Shown here one piece after another: positions 51,861-60,620 of a stretch of 64,000 nt of DNA. The notes under the pieces were generated by a model. The model was not told the origin of the DNA. It saw only the letters and a program-made list of their open reading frames with translations, and did not search any database. Each line of letters begins with the position of its first letter. Position 1 is the first letter of the stretch. The position numbers and the translations under genes are program-made. Source of the DNA: Streptomyces sp. SLBN-31. GTDB lineage: Bacteria > Actinomycetota > Actinomycetes > Streptomycetales > Streptomycetaceae. Location: positions 744,001 through 808,000 of the forward strand of contig NZ_VFNC01000002.1 in NCBI RefSeq assembly GCF_006715395.1, written 5' to 3'.

Positions 51861-53684
51861 ATGACGGACGACGTGGCGGCCCGGCCGGGACTCTCCCGGC
51901 GCCAACTGGCCCGAAGAACCCTCGCCCTGGGCGGCGCCCTGGCCCTCGCCCCGTTCCCCGCCGGTCCCGCGGCCGCGGCCGCCCCCGCCTCGGCCCGCCC
52001 CACCTTGCGCCACGGCTCGCCGGAACGCGCCGGTCTGCTCGCCGAGCACCTCGGCCAACTGGTCACGGACGCCGAGGCGTTCCTCGGCCCCTCCCCCAAG
52101 CACCCGTGGTACGCGGGCGCCGTCCTGCTGGCCGGGCGCGGCGGGACCGTGGCGCTGCACCGGCCCATCGGCATGGCGGTGCGCTACCGGTCGTACGACG
52201 AGAAGACCGACACCGGCGTCGAGTTCCCGGCCGACCAGCAGATCCCCATGGCCGAGGACACCGTCTTCGATCTCGCCTCCGTCTCCAAGCTGTTCACCTC
52301 GTTGCTGGCGGTGCGGCGCATGGAGCGGGGCGAACTGGAACTGGAGGCGACCGTCGCCTCCTACGTCCCGGAGTTCGGGGCCGCGGGCAAGCAGGACGTC
52401 ACCGTCCGCCAACTCCTCACCCACACCTCGGGCTTCCGTGACTGGATTCCCCTGTACAAGGCGCCGACGTACGACGACAGGATCCAACGCGTCTACGACG
52501 AGGCACCGATCAACCCGCCCGGCACCAAGTACCTCTACTCCGACCTGAATCTGATCTCCCTCCAGCTGGTCCTGGAGAGGATCACGGGCCGCACCCTGGA
52601 CGTCCTCCTGCGCGAGGACATCACCGAACCGCTCGGCCTCGAGCGCACCCGCTACAACCCGCCCGCCTCCTGGCGGCCCGCGATCGCGGCCACGGAGGAC
52701 GAGCGGGCGCCGTGGTCCGGACTGGACCGCGGGCTGGTGTGGGGCGAGGTGCACGACGAGAACGCCTACAGCCTGGGCGGGGTCGCCGGTCACGCCGGGG
52801 TGTTCTCGTGCGCCTGGGACCTGGCCGTGCTCGGCCGGACACTGCTCAACGGCGGCGCCTACGGCCGCGCCCGCATCCTGCGCCCGGAGTCCGTGGAGTT
52901 GCTGTTCACCGACTTCAACACCGCCTTCCCCGGCCACGAGCACGGCCTCGGCTTCGAGCTCTACCAGCACTGGTACATGGGCGCGATGGCGACCCCGCGC
53001 ACCGCGGGCCACACCGGCTTCACCGGCACCTCGCTGGTCCTGGACCCGTCGACCGACTCCTTTCTCGTCGTGCTCGGCAACTCGGTCCATCCGGTGCGCA
53101 CGTGGCGCTCCGGTTCCGCTCCCCGGGTCGCCGCCGGCAACCACCTGGCGCGGGCCGTACCCGTCCGCCCCGTGCGCGGACGTACCGCCTGGTTCTCCGG
53201 CATGGCGAACGCCACGACGGCCACGCTCACCCTGCCCGCCCTCGACACCCGGCCGGGCGGCGCGCGGCTCGGCGCCGCACTGTGGTGGGACACCGAACCC
53301 GACGCGGACGCAATGACGTTGGAGACCACGGAGGACGGCGGCGCCACCTGGCAGCCCCTGCCCTTCACCACCACCCGCCACGGCGAGCAGGCGCGGCAGC
53401 ACCCGTCGGGTTCGGTCACGGGCTGGTCGGGCCGCGTCTGGCACCGCCTGACGGCCGAACTTCCGACGGCAGCTCAACTCGCCGTGCGCTGGCGGTACTC
53501 GACGGACAAGCTGTACGTGGGGCGGGGTGCGTACGTCGACGCGATCCGGGTCCGGGCGGGCGACGACGTGCTCTTCGACGAGGCCCGTCCGGCCGACTCG
53601 GCACGAATCACGGCCGTGGGCTGGACCGCCTCGGCGGACTGGGCAGACGGAAAAGCCATGATCGGTCGGGGCGGTGTTGGCTAG
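51861..53684 (+). CDS. Tat-exported beta-lactamase-fold serine hydrolase (class C-like/esterase)
   Basis: 607 residues. The N-terminus has a twin-arginine signal (LSRRQLARRTLALGGALALA). The catalytic domain (~50-400) has Ser140-V-S-Lys143 in DLASVSKLFTS, the Tyr226-Ser-Asp motif in KYLYSDLNLIS, and a HTGFTGT segment in place of KTG. The C-terminal ~190 residues are a beta-sandwich (ATLTLPALDTRPGGARLGAA onward), unusual for a beta-lactamase. Proteins of this kind often trim wall sugars or peptides and may sit with N-acetylmuramate genes. Not expected to give drug resistance. A gene for an ankyrin protein follows after 10 bases. Confidence 0.75.
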   Translation: MTDDVAARPGLSRRQLARRTLALGGALALAPFPAGPAAAAAPASARPTLRHGSPERAGLLAEHLGQLVTDAEAFLGPSPKHPWYAGAVLLAGRGGTVALHRPIGMAVRYRSYDEKTDTGVEFPADQQIPMAEDTVFDLASVSKLFTSLLAVRRMERGELELEATVASYVPEFGAAGKQDVTVRQLLTHTSGFRDWIPLYKAPTYDDRIQRVYDEAPINPPGTKYLYSDLNLISLQLVLERITGRTLDVLLREDITEPLGLERTRYNPPASWRPAIAATEDERAPWSGLDRGLVWGEVHDENAYSLGGVAGHAGVFSCAWDLAVLGRTLLNGGAYGRARILRPESVELLFTDFNTAFPGHEHGLGFELYQHWYMGAMATPRTAGHTGFTGTSLVLDPSTDSFLVVLGNSVHPVRTWRSGSAPRVAAGNHLARAVPVRPVRGRTAWFSGMANATTATLTLPALDTRPGGARLGAALWWDTEPDADAMTLETTEDGGATWQPLPFTTTRHGEQARQHPSGSVTGWSGRVWHRLTAELPTAAQLAVRWRYSTDKLYVGRGAYVDAIRVRAGDDVLFDEARPADSARITAVGWTASADWADGKAMIGRGGVG

Positions 53685-53694
53685 GGTGCGGCCC

Positions 53695-54111
53695 ATGAAC
53701 CGACGGCGGCAGAAGAAGCTCACCAACCGGCTCTTCGAGGCGGTCCTGGGGGACGATGCCGTCGGGGTGGCTGTGCTTCTGCGGGCCGGAGCCGATCCGG
53801 GACGAGCCGACCGGGAGGGCACCACCCCGCTGTACGAGGCGGCCGTCAACGGCCGGACCGCGATCGTCCGGCTGCTCCTGGCGGCCGGCGCCCCGCCCGA
53901 CGCCGAGAGCAGCGGGACCGGCGCGGAGGGCACACCGCTGTGCGCCGCCGCCTGCTGGGGACACACCGACGTGGTACGGGAGTTGCTGGCGCACGGCGCC
54001 GATCCGTCCCTGCGCGAGGACCACGGCACGGGCTGGTCCCCGCTGCGGTGGGCGGAGAACGGTCCCCACCCCGGCACCGCCGAACTCCTCACCGCGGCCG
54101 GTGCGGGCTGA
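53695..54111 (+). CDS. Small ankyrin-repeat protein
   Basis: 138 residues with three ankyrin units: GADPGRADREGTTPLYEAAV, GAPPDAESSGTGAEGTPLCA and GADPSLREDHGTGWSPLRWA. It has no signal peptide, so it is cytoplasmic, and presumably binds a protein partner. It lies 10 bases after the beta-lactamase-fold gene and may be co-transcribed. Its stop is 4 bases from the stop of the opposing reductase. Confidence 0.8.
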   Translation: MNRRRQKKLTNRLFEAVLGDDAVGVAVLLRAGADPGRADREGTTPLYEAAVNGRTAIVRLLLAAGAPPDAESSGTGAEGTPLCAAACWGHTDVVRELLAHGADPSLREDHGTGWSPLRWAENGPHPGTAELLTAAGAG

Positions 54112-54115
54112 CACG

Positions 54116-55138
54116 TCAGCCGCGGCGGCGCAGGGCCGCGTCCAGCAGCGCGGGCGGCGCGTCGAACTTCTCGTGGGCGGCGAGGTCGGTGCCGGGCGCG
54201 ACGATCGCGTCGATCGCGTCGAGCACGTCGGCGGAGAGCACCGTGTCGGCCGCGGCGAGCTGGCTGCGCAGGTGGTCGAGGGTGCGCGGGCCGATGAGCG
54301 CGGCGGTGACGGCGGGGTGTGCGGTCACGAACCCGAGGGCGAGCTGGATCAGGGTCAGGCCGGCCTCGTCGGCGACCTTGGCGAGCCGCTCCACGGCGTC
54401 GAGCCGGGCCCGGTTGTACGGCAGGCTCAGGTCGAAGCGTTCCGGCATGAACGCCGAGCGGTTGGTGGTGACTTCAGCGCCCTCGCGGACGGCGCCCGTC
54501 AGCCAGCCGGAGGCGAGCGGGCTCCACACCAGCACGCCGAGCCCGTACTCCTCGACGACGGGCAGGACATGGGCCTCGACTCCGCGCTGCAGGATCGAGT
54601 AGCTGGGCTGTTCGGTGACGTAGCGGCCCAGGCGGTGCTCGCGGGCGGCCCACTGGGCCTGCACGATGCGGTGGGCGGGGAAGGTCGAGGAGCCGAAGTA
54701 GCGGATCTTCCCGGCCCGTTGGAGGTCGGTGAGGGCCGACAGCGTCTCCTCGTCACTGGTGGTCGGGTCCCAGCGGTGGATCTGGTAGAGGTCCACGTGG
54801 TCGACGCCGAGCCGACGCAGGCTGTCGTCCAGCGCCGTGACCAGCCAGCGGCGTGAACTGCCGCGGTGGTTGCGCTCGTCGCCCATCGGCATGGTCGCCT
54901 TGGTGGCCAGGATGATGTCGTCGCGGCGGCCGGCGATGGCCTTGCCGACCATCTCCTCCGATCCGCCGGCGCTGTACATGTCGGCGGTGTCGATGAGGTT
55001 GACGCCCGCCTCCAGGGCGGCGTCGACGATGGCGGTGGCCTCGTCCTGGGTGGTCTTCCCGATGGCGCCGAAGTTCATCGCGCCGAGCGCGAGCGTACTG
55101 ACCTGCACGCCGGTGCGGCCCAAGGTGCGGTACTGCAT
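54116..55138 (-). CDS. Aldo/keto reductase
   Basis: 340 residues with the AKR tetrad: Asp and Tyr in LIDTADMYSAGGSEEMVGKA, Lys in IILATKATM and His in VDLYQIHRWD. The NADP-binding end has IGPRTLDHLRSQLAA. The substrate is unknown; sequences like this reduce varied aldehydes and ketones and are often induced by toxic electrophiles. It is divergent from a TetR gene, with two 17-bp operators between, so it is probably the regulator's main target. Confidence 0.85.
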   Translation of the reverse strand: MQYRTLGRTGVQVSTLALGAMNFGAIGKTTQDEATAIVDAALEAGVNLIDTADMYSAGGSEEMVGKAIAGRRDDIILATKATMPMGDERNHRGSSRRWLVTALDDSLRRLGVDHVDLYQIHRWDPTTSDEETLSALTDLQRAGKIRYFGSSTFPAHRIVQAQWAAREHRLGRYVTEQPSYSILQRGVEAHVLPVVEEYGLGVLVWSPLASGWLTGAVREGAEVTTNRSAFMPERFDLSLPYNRARLDAVERLAKVADEAGLTLIQLALGFVTAHPAVTAALIGPRTLDHLRSQLAAADTVLSADVLDAIDAIVAPGTDLAAHEKFDAPPALLDAALRRRG

Positions 55139-55198
55139 GTCCGTGTCTCCTCATGGCATGGCTGGTTACCGGGTCCCCGCTCTGCCAGAATGGGCAAA

Positions 55199-55241
55199 CC
55201 GGAACCTCGTTCCGGAATGACGATACGGAACCGCGTTCCGT
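55199..55241. promoter_or_regulatory. Twin TetR operators between reductase and regulator
   Basis: CCGGAAC-CTC-GTTCCGG (55199-55215) and ACGGAAC-CGC-GTTCCGT (55225-55241) are both perfect 7-bp-arm dyads with a 3-base centre, 26 bases apart centre to centre. They lie 61-103 bases from the reductase start and 32-74 from the TetR start. Confidence 0.7.
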
Positions 55242-55272
55242 TTTTGCAAGCGATGGTGGAGGGAAGAGCGCT

Positions 55273-55872
55273 GTGAAGGACGGCGACAGCGACGAGACGG
55301 GCGGGCGCGGTGCTCCGTCCCGGCGTAAGGACGCCCGGCGCAACAAGGAGACGCTGCTGGAGGCGGCCGCCGCGGTCTTCGTCACCAAGGGCGTGGACGC
55401 GCCGGTGCGGGACATCGCGGCCGAGGCGGGTGTCGGGCTCGGCACGCTGTACCGCCACTTCCCCACCCGGGCCGACCTGATCATCGGCGTGTACCGGCAC
55501 CAGGTCGAGGCCTGTGCCGAGGCCGGCCCGGCCCTCCTGGCGAGCAGCGGGAGCCCCTACACCGCGCTGGCACTCTGGGTCGACCGGTTCGTCGACTTCC
55601 TGGTCACCAAGCACGGGCTGGCCGGTGTCCTGCAGTCCGACAGCGCCGGGTTCGAGACGCTGCACGCCTACTTCCTGGACCGCCTGCTGCCGGTGTGCGA
55701 ACAGCTGCTGACCGCGGCGGAGGCCGCCGACGAGATCCGCCCCGGTCTGACGGCCTACGAACTCATGCGCGGCGTCGGCAACCTGTGCGCCGGCACGGAG
55801 AGCGACCCCGACTACGACGCGCGCCGCCTGGTCGAACTCCTGGTCGCGGGACTGCGCGCGACGCCGTCCTAG
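55273..55872 (+). CDS. TetR-family transcriptional regulator
   Basis: 199 residues from GTG 55273, with GGAGGGA upstream. The helix-turn-helix is RRNKETLLEAAAAVFVTKGV followed by IAAEAGVGLGTLYRHFPTRA; the C-terminal ligand domain is helical. Twin matching operators lie between it and the divergent aldo/keto reductase, so it most likely represses both. Its stop codon overlaps by 3 bases the stop of the methyltransferase gene on the other strand. Confidence 0.85.
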   Translation: MKDGDSDETGGRGAPSRRKDARRNKETLLEAAAAVFVTKGVDAPVRDIAAEAGVGLGTLYRHFPTRADLIIGVYRHQVEACAEAGPALLASSGSPYTALALWVDRFVDFLVTKHGLAGVLQSDSAGFETLHAYFLDRLLPVCEQLLTAAEAADEIRPGLTAYELMRGVGNLCAGTESDPDYDARRLVELLVAGLRATPS

Positions 55873-56639
55873 CCTGTCGCCCGGCCCGTGAGGACCGGCT
55901 GGTAGAAGCCGGTGGCGTCCGGCGTGCGCCAGTCGAGGCCGGTGAACCCCGCCGCGCTCGCGGCCTCCATCAGCTGCTCCCGGGACAGCGCCCGCGAGGC
56001 GGCCTGCCGGACGCGGACCTCCCAGCCCTCCCCCTGCGTCAGGAGCTGGAAGTACTCCTGGTCGTAGTGCTCGCCGTCGGCGTGCCAGTGCCAGAGCTGG
56101 AAGGTGATCGTCCGGCCGTCGGAGCCGTACGACACCTGGGGCGGAGTCGACGCGGGGCGGGTGCGCCGGAGGTCGTCGTAGTCCCGGAGGGTGAGCACGA
56201 GCAGCCCGTCGTCGCGCAGCATCCGCCGCATCTCACCGAGCGCCAGGGCCGTGTCCTGAAGGGTCAGCAGGTGGGCGATCGAGTTGTCGGCGCAGACGAC
56301 CGCGTCGAAGGCGCCGGGCCGGAAGGGGAGTCGGCGCATGTCGGCCGCCACGACCGGTAGCCCTATGCCGCGGGCCGCGGCTTCGGCGGCGGCCCGTGCG
56401 ACGGCGACGGGACTCAGGTCGCTGCCGACGACGCGGTGCCCGGCCCGGGCCAGCCCGATCGCCTGGGTGCCGATTCCGCAGGCGCAGTCCAGCAACCGGT
56501 GCGGCCCCGGACCGAGTTCGCTCCGGAGCAGGCCGTCCAGGGCTCCGGCCTGACGGGCGATGCTCGCCTCCCAGTCAGGGAAGATCCGGTGGTAGTCCGG
56601 GGCCAGCGAGTCGTAGAAGTCCCCGGCCGAGGAGGTCAC
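55869..56639 (-). CDS. Class I SAM-dependent methyltransferase
   Basis: 256 residues from GTG 56639. LLDCACGIGTQAIGLARAGH is motif I (usual GxGxG as CGIGT), VVGSDLSPVAVARA the acidic strand, and DAVVCADNSIAHLLT motif IV, followed by the late-strand segment LLVLTLRDYDDLRRTRP. It resembles glycine/sarcosine-type small-molecule methyltransferases. It overlaps the preceding FAD oxidoreductase by 4 bases (GTGA), so the two are coupled; they may modify the same compound. Confidence 0.8.
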   Translation of the reverse strand: MTSSAGDFYDSLAPDYHRIFPDWEASIARQAGALDGLLRSELGPGPHRLLDCACGIGTQAIGLARAGHRVVGSDLSPVAVARAAAEAAARGIGLPVVAADMRRLPFRPGAFDAVVCADNSIAHLLTLQDTALALGEMRRMLRDDGLLVLTLRDYDDLRRTRPASTPPQVSYGSDGRTITFQLWHWHADGEHYDQEYFQLLTQGEGWEVRVRQAASRALSREQLMEAASAAGFTGLDWRTPDATGFYQPVLTGRATG

Positions 56640-58207
56640 TCGCCGGTCGCCTCCAGTGCTGCCATCGCCGCGTTGTGGCCCGGGACGCCGCTCACGCCGC
56701 CGCCGCGGATCGCGCCCGCGCCGCAGAGCAGGACGTTGTCGTGGCCGGTCTCCACGCCCCAGCGCCCGGTGCCTTCCTCGGTGGTGTGGGGCCAGGACAG
56801 GGCGCGGTGGAAGATGTTGCCGCCGGGCAGGCGCAGGTCGCGCTCCAGGTCCAGGGGCGTCTTCGCCTCGATGCAGGGGCGGCCGTCCGCGTCGACGGCC
56901 AGGCAGTCGGCGAGCGGTTCGGCGAGGTGGGCGTCGAGCTGGGCGAGGGTCGACTTGAGGAGTTCCTCGCGTACGGAGTCGTTGTCCCGCTCGAAGAGCC
57001 GGGCCGGTGTGTGCAGGCCGAACAGGGTGAGCGTCTGGTAGCCCTGCTCGGCCAGGTCCGCACCGAGGATCGTGGGGTCGGTCAGGGAGTGGCAGTAGAT
57101 CTCCGAGGGCGGCGCGGTGGGCAGCCGGCCCTCGGCGGCCTGGGCGTGGGCGGTGGCCAGCTGCTCGTAGCCCTCGGCGATGTGGAAGGTGCCGGAGAAC
57201 GCCTCGCGCGGGTCGACGGAGTCGTCGCGCAGCCTGGGCAGCCTCTTGAGCAGCATGTTCACCTTGAGCTGGGCGCCCTCGGCGGGGGCGGGCGGCGCGT
57301 CGCCGGTCAGCTCGGCCAGGGCCTGTGGGGAGGCGTTGACCAGCACGTGCCGGGCGGCGGCGACGGCCTCGCCGTCCGCCGAGCGGTACGTCACCTCGGC
57401 GGCTCGTCCGTCCGTGTCGATCCGTACCGCCTCGTGCCCGGTGGCGATGACCGCGCCCGCCTCCCGGGCCGCCCTGGCGAGGGCGTCGGTCAGCGCGCCC
57501 ATGCCGCCGACGGGGACGTCCCACGCGCCCGTGCCGCCGCCGATGACGTGGTAGAGGAAGCAGCGGTTCTGGGCCAGCGATGGGTCGTGGGCGTCGGCGA
57601 AGGTGCCGATGAGGGCGTCGGTGAGGACCACGCCCCGCACGAGGTCGTCGGCGAAGCGGTCCTCGACGGCGACGCCGATCGGCTCCTCGAACACGGTGCG
57701 CCAGGCCTCCTCGTCGTCGATGCGGCGGCGCAGCTCCTCCCGGGTGGGCAACGGCTCGGTGAGGGTCGGGAAGACCCGCTCGGCGACGCGGCCGGTCATG
57801 CCGTAGAAGCGCTGCCAGGCCTCGTACTCGCGGTCGGAACCCGTGAGCCGGGCGAAGGCCTCCCGGGTGCGCTTCTCGCCGCCGCCGACCAGCAGTCCGG
57901 TGGCCCGGCCGGCGCGTTCCACGGGGGTGTAGGACGAGATGGTGCGGGCGCGGACGCGGAAGTCGAGGCCGAGGTCGCGCACGATCTTCTTCGGCAGCAG
58001 GCTGACCAGGTACGAGTAGCGCGACAGCCGTGCGTCCACGCCGGCGAACGGCCGGGTGGAGACGGCGGCGCCGCCGGTGTGGCCGAGGCGCTCCAGCACC
58101 AGCACGGATCGTCCGGCCCGGGCCAGGTAGGCGGCGGCGACCAGGCCGTTGTGGCCGGCGCCCACGACGACGGCGTCGTAGCTGCGGTGTGCCTCGTGTG
58201 CGGTCAT
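56636..58207 (-). CDS. FAD-dependent oxidoreductase, phytoene-desaturase/PYROXD2-like
   Basis: 523 residues from ATG 58207. DAVVVGAGHNGLVAAAYLAR is the GxGxxG Rossmann turn for FAD; ERLGHTGGAAVSTRPF and the C-terminal GVSGVPGHNAAMAAL are the other flavin-binding blocks of the amine-oxidase/phytoene dehydrogenase superfamily. No carotenoid synthase or desaturase partner is near, so the substrate is open. Translationally coupled to the methyltransferase that follows. Confidence 0.8.
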   Translation of the reverse strand: MTAHEAHRSYDAVVVGAGHNGLVAAAYLARAGRSVLVLERLGHTGGAAVSTRPFAGVDARLSRYSYLVSLLPKKIVRDLGLDFRVRARTISSYTPVERAGRATGLLVGGGEKRTREAFARLTGSDREYEAWQRFYGMTGRVAERVFPTLTEPLPTREELRRRIDDEEAWRTVFEEPIGVAVEDRFADDLVRGVVLTDALIGTFADAHDPSLAQNRCFLYHVIGGGTGAWDVPVGGMGALTDALARAAREAGAVIATGHEAVRIDTDGRAAEVTYRSADGEAVAAARHVLVNASPQALAELTGDAPPAPAEGAQLKVNMLLKRLPRLRDDSVDPREAFSGTFHIAEGYEQLATAHAQAAEGRLPTAPPSEIYCHSLTDPTILGADLAEQGYQTLTLFGLHTPARLFERDNDSVREELLKSTLAQLDAHLAEPLADCLAVDADGRPCIEAKTPLDLERDLRLPGGNIFHRALSWPHTTEEGTGRWGVETGHDNVLLCGAGAIRGGGVSGVPGHNAAMAALEATGE

Positions 58208-58326
58208 GGTTCTTGGTAACACGCGTTGATCCGGATCGGCCAGAGAGCGATGCCGACCGGTGAGCAGCCACGCGGTCTCCTCGACCGGCGATGCGAACCA
58301 CCGCCGTCGATCCGGAACCGGCGTGG

Positions 58327-60558
58327 TCACTGCCCGCCGGGTGCCCGCTGCTGCCGGCGCAGCACCGCGACCCTGCGGTACAGCTCGACCGCCTCCGCGC
58401 CGCGGCCGAGCTGCTCCAGGCAGTGGGCCTCGTCGTTGCGGCCGGCGAGGGTGTCCGGGTGCTCGGGTCCCAGCACGCGCTCGCGGGCGGCGGCCACCCG
58501 CCGGTACTCGGTCAGGGCGTCGGCCCAGCGGCCCAGCCAGCCCAGGCCCACGGCGACCTCGCGGCGGCTGACGAGGGTGTCGGGGTGCTCGGGGCCGAGC
58601 ACGCGCTCGCGGATGGCGCAGACGTCGCGGGACTCGGCCAGTGCCTCCTCCCAGCGGCCCAGCCGGCCGAGGTTGACGCCGAGGCCGTGCCGGGCGCGCA
58701 GGGTCTCGGGATGGTTGGCTCCCTGGACCCGGGTGCGGTCGTCGATCAGGGCACGGTAAAGGGCGAGCGCGTCCTCGCTGCGGCCGAGGCGGCCGAGGCT
58801 GATGCCGACCTCGTAGCGGGCGGCGAGCGTGTCGGGATGGTCGGGGCCGAGGGCGCGGGAGCGGGCCTCGGCGACCTCGAGGTAGGTCTGCAGCGCCTCC
58901 TGCCAGCGGCCCAGCTGACCCAGCGCGTAGGCGACCTCGTACCGGGTGACCAGGGTGTCGGGGTGCTCGGGCCCCAGGACGCGGGCGCGGGCGGCGGCCA
59001 CGTCGCGGGCCATGTGGTAGGAGTCCTCGGGGCGGCCGAGCCTGCTGAGGTTGAAGGCGAGGTTGTGGCGGCAGCGCAGGGTGTCGGGGTGGTCGGCGCC
59101 CATGCCGCGCTCGCGGGCGGCGAGTACGGCGGTGTACACCTGGTGCGCGTCGAAGTGGCGGCCCAACTGGCCCAGCACGTAGGCCATTTCCTGGCGGGCG
59201 GCCAGGGTGTCGGGGTGGTCGGCGCCCAGGGCCCGCGTTCTCGCGGCGGCCACGAACTTGTACTCCCGCAGGGCGTCGGCGGCGTGGCCGGTGCGGCTGA
59301 GGGTGAAGGCGACCTCGTAGCGGCTGGCGAGGGTGTCGGGGTGGTCGGGGCCGAGCAGCCGTGCGCGTTCGGCGGCCACGGCGCGGTGCACCTCCCCGGC
59401 CTCCGTCCAGCGTCCCGACCGGGCCAGGGCGAGCCCGGCGTTGTGCCGTCCGGCCAGGGCGGAGAGTGTCTGCGGGGAGGGCTCCGGCGCACTCTCGCCA
59501 GGCCGCGCCGTGACGGGGCGCGGGATCCACTCGCCGGTCAGCCCGGCGGCGGCGTCCGGCGGGGTGGCGTCCGCTCCGGCGCCGGTGGCCTTGGGACCCC
59601 TGGTCATGCCGCGGGTCCAGGACGGCAGGCGGGGCGTGCCCGCGGGCCGCTGCCCGGGCGGGTGGAGGACCGGCCGCGGGGTCACGACGGTCGGCACGTA
59701 CGCCGGTGTCGTACGCCCCAGACCGAGACGGCGGCCCAGCTCCTGGGCGTCCGGCGGGCGTTGCTCCGGACGCTTGGCCAGCAGGTCCAGGATGATCCTC
59801 TCGAGGTATTCGGGCAGGTCGGCGCGGTGGCTGCGGGGCGGCCGGGGCGGGGTGTCGCGGTGGCCGACGAGGATGGCCCAGGGGTCGTCGAGGTCGAAGG
59901 GCGGGACTCCGGTGGCGATCTCGTACAGGACGCAGCCCAGCGAGTACAGGTCGCTGCGCTGGTCCACCTCGGAGCCGCCGATCTGCTCGGGGGACATGTA
60001 GTGCGGGGTGCCCATCGCGACGCCGGTGCCGGTGAGCCGGGAGGTGAAGCCGATGTCGTGGCCGAGCCGGGCGATGCCGAAGTCGCATATCTTCACCGCG
60101 CCGTCGGTGAGCCGCACGATGTTGGCGGGCTTCAGGTCGCGGTGCACGATGCCCTGCTTGTGGGTGTAGGCGAGGGCGGAGGCGACCTGGTCGGCGATGT
60201 CGACGACGTCGGCGACGGGCAGCGGGTGGTGCTTGTTGTCCTCCAGCAGCTGGCTGAGGTTGCGGCCCTCGAGAAGTTCCATCACCAGGAAGAGGATGCC
60301 GTCGGTCTCGCCGAAGTCGTGCACGACGGTCACCCCGCGGTGCTGGAGGGCGGCGGCCACCCTGGCCTCGCGACGGAACCGCTCCCGCAGCACTCTGGTG
60401 AAGGCCTGGTCGTGGTGGGGTCCGAGGGGCTTGAGGCACTTCACGGCGACGTGCCGGCCGAGCGACTCGTCCCGGGCCCGCCACACCTCGCCCATACCGC
60501 CCCGCCCGATCAGGTCGAGCAGCCGGTACCGGCCCTGGATCAGCCTGCTGTCCCCCAT
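58327..60558 (-). CDS. Soluble Ser/Thr protein kinase with eight TPR units
   Basis: 743 residues from ATG 60558. The Hanks-type kinase (~11-275) has GRGGMGEVW, Lys40 in VAVKCL, HRDLKPAN (His139-Asp141), DFGIARL (159-161) and GTPHYMSPEQ, all needed for activity. A Pro-rich linker (~285-390) follows, then eight 42-residue kinesin-light-chain-like TPR units, each marked by LGPDHPDTLAxR and LGxLGRxxEAL. No membrane segment, unlike PknB, so sensing is by protein binding. The TPR array may hold substrates or effectors as in NB-ARC-TPR proteins. Confidence 0.85.
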   Translation of the reverse strand: MGDSRLIQGRYRLLDLIGRGGMGEVWRARDESLGRHVAVKCLKPLGPHHDQAFTRVLRERFRREARVAAALQHRGVTVVHDFGETDGILFLVMELLEGRNLSQLLEDNKHHPLPVADVVDIADQVASALAYTHKQGIVHRDLKPANIVRLTDGAVKICDFGIARLGHDIGFTSRLTGTGVAMGTPHYMSPEQIGGSEVDQRSDLYSLGCVLYEIATGVPPFDLDDPWAILVGHRDTPPRPPRSHRADLPEYLERIILDLLAKRPEQRPPDAQELGRRLGLGRTTPAYVPTVVTPRPVLHPPGQRPAGTPRLPSWTRGMTRGPKATGAGADATPPDAAAGLTGEWIPRPVTARPGESAPEPSPQTLSALAGRHNAGLALARSGRWTEAGEVHRAVAAERARLLGPDHPDTLASRYEVAFTLSRTGHAADALREYKFVAAARTRALGADHPDTLAARQEMAYVLGQLGRHFDAHQVYTAVLAARERGMGADHPDTLRCRHNLAFNLSRLGRPEDSYHMARDVAAARARVLGPEHPDTLVTRYEVAYALGQLGRWQEALQTYLEVAEARSRALGPDHPDTLAARYEVGISLGRLGRSEDALALYRALIDDRTRVQGANHPETLRARHGLGVNLGRLGRWEEALAESRDVCAIRERVLGPEHPDTLVSRREVAVGLGWLGRWADALTEYRRVAAARERVLGPEHPDTLAGRNDEAHCLEQLGRGAEAVELYRRVAVLRRQQRAPGGQ

Positions 60559-60620
60559 CGTCCGCGACCGCCCCCGTACCTCTTCGCCCCGCCCACCCCT
60601 GGCTCGTCCAGTATGGCGAC

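Noticed and set aside
51861..53684. Beta-lactamase giving antibiotic resistance
   Set aside because: It has SxxK and Tyr-Ser-Asp but no KTG, is Tat-exported with an extra C-terminal sandwich, and is closer to esterase/peptidase-type members of the fold.
58440..59480. Regularly spaced repeats resembling a CRISPR or VNTR array
   Set aside because: They are ~126 bases apart and encode the TPR units of the kinase in frame; no short constant repeats with unique spacers.
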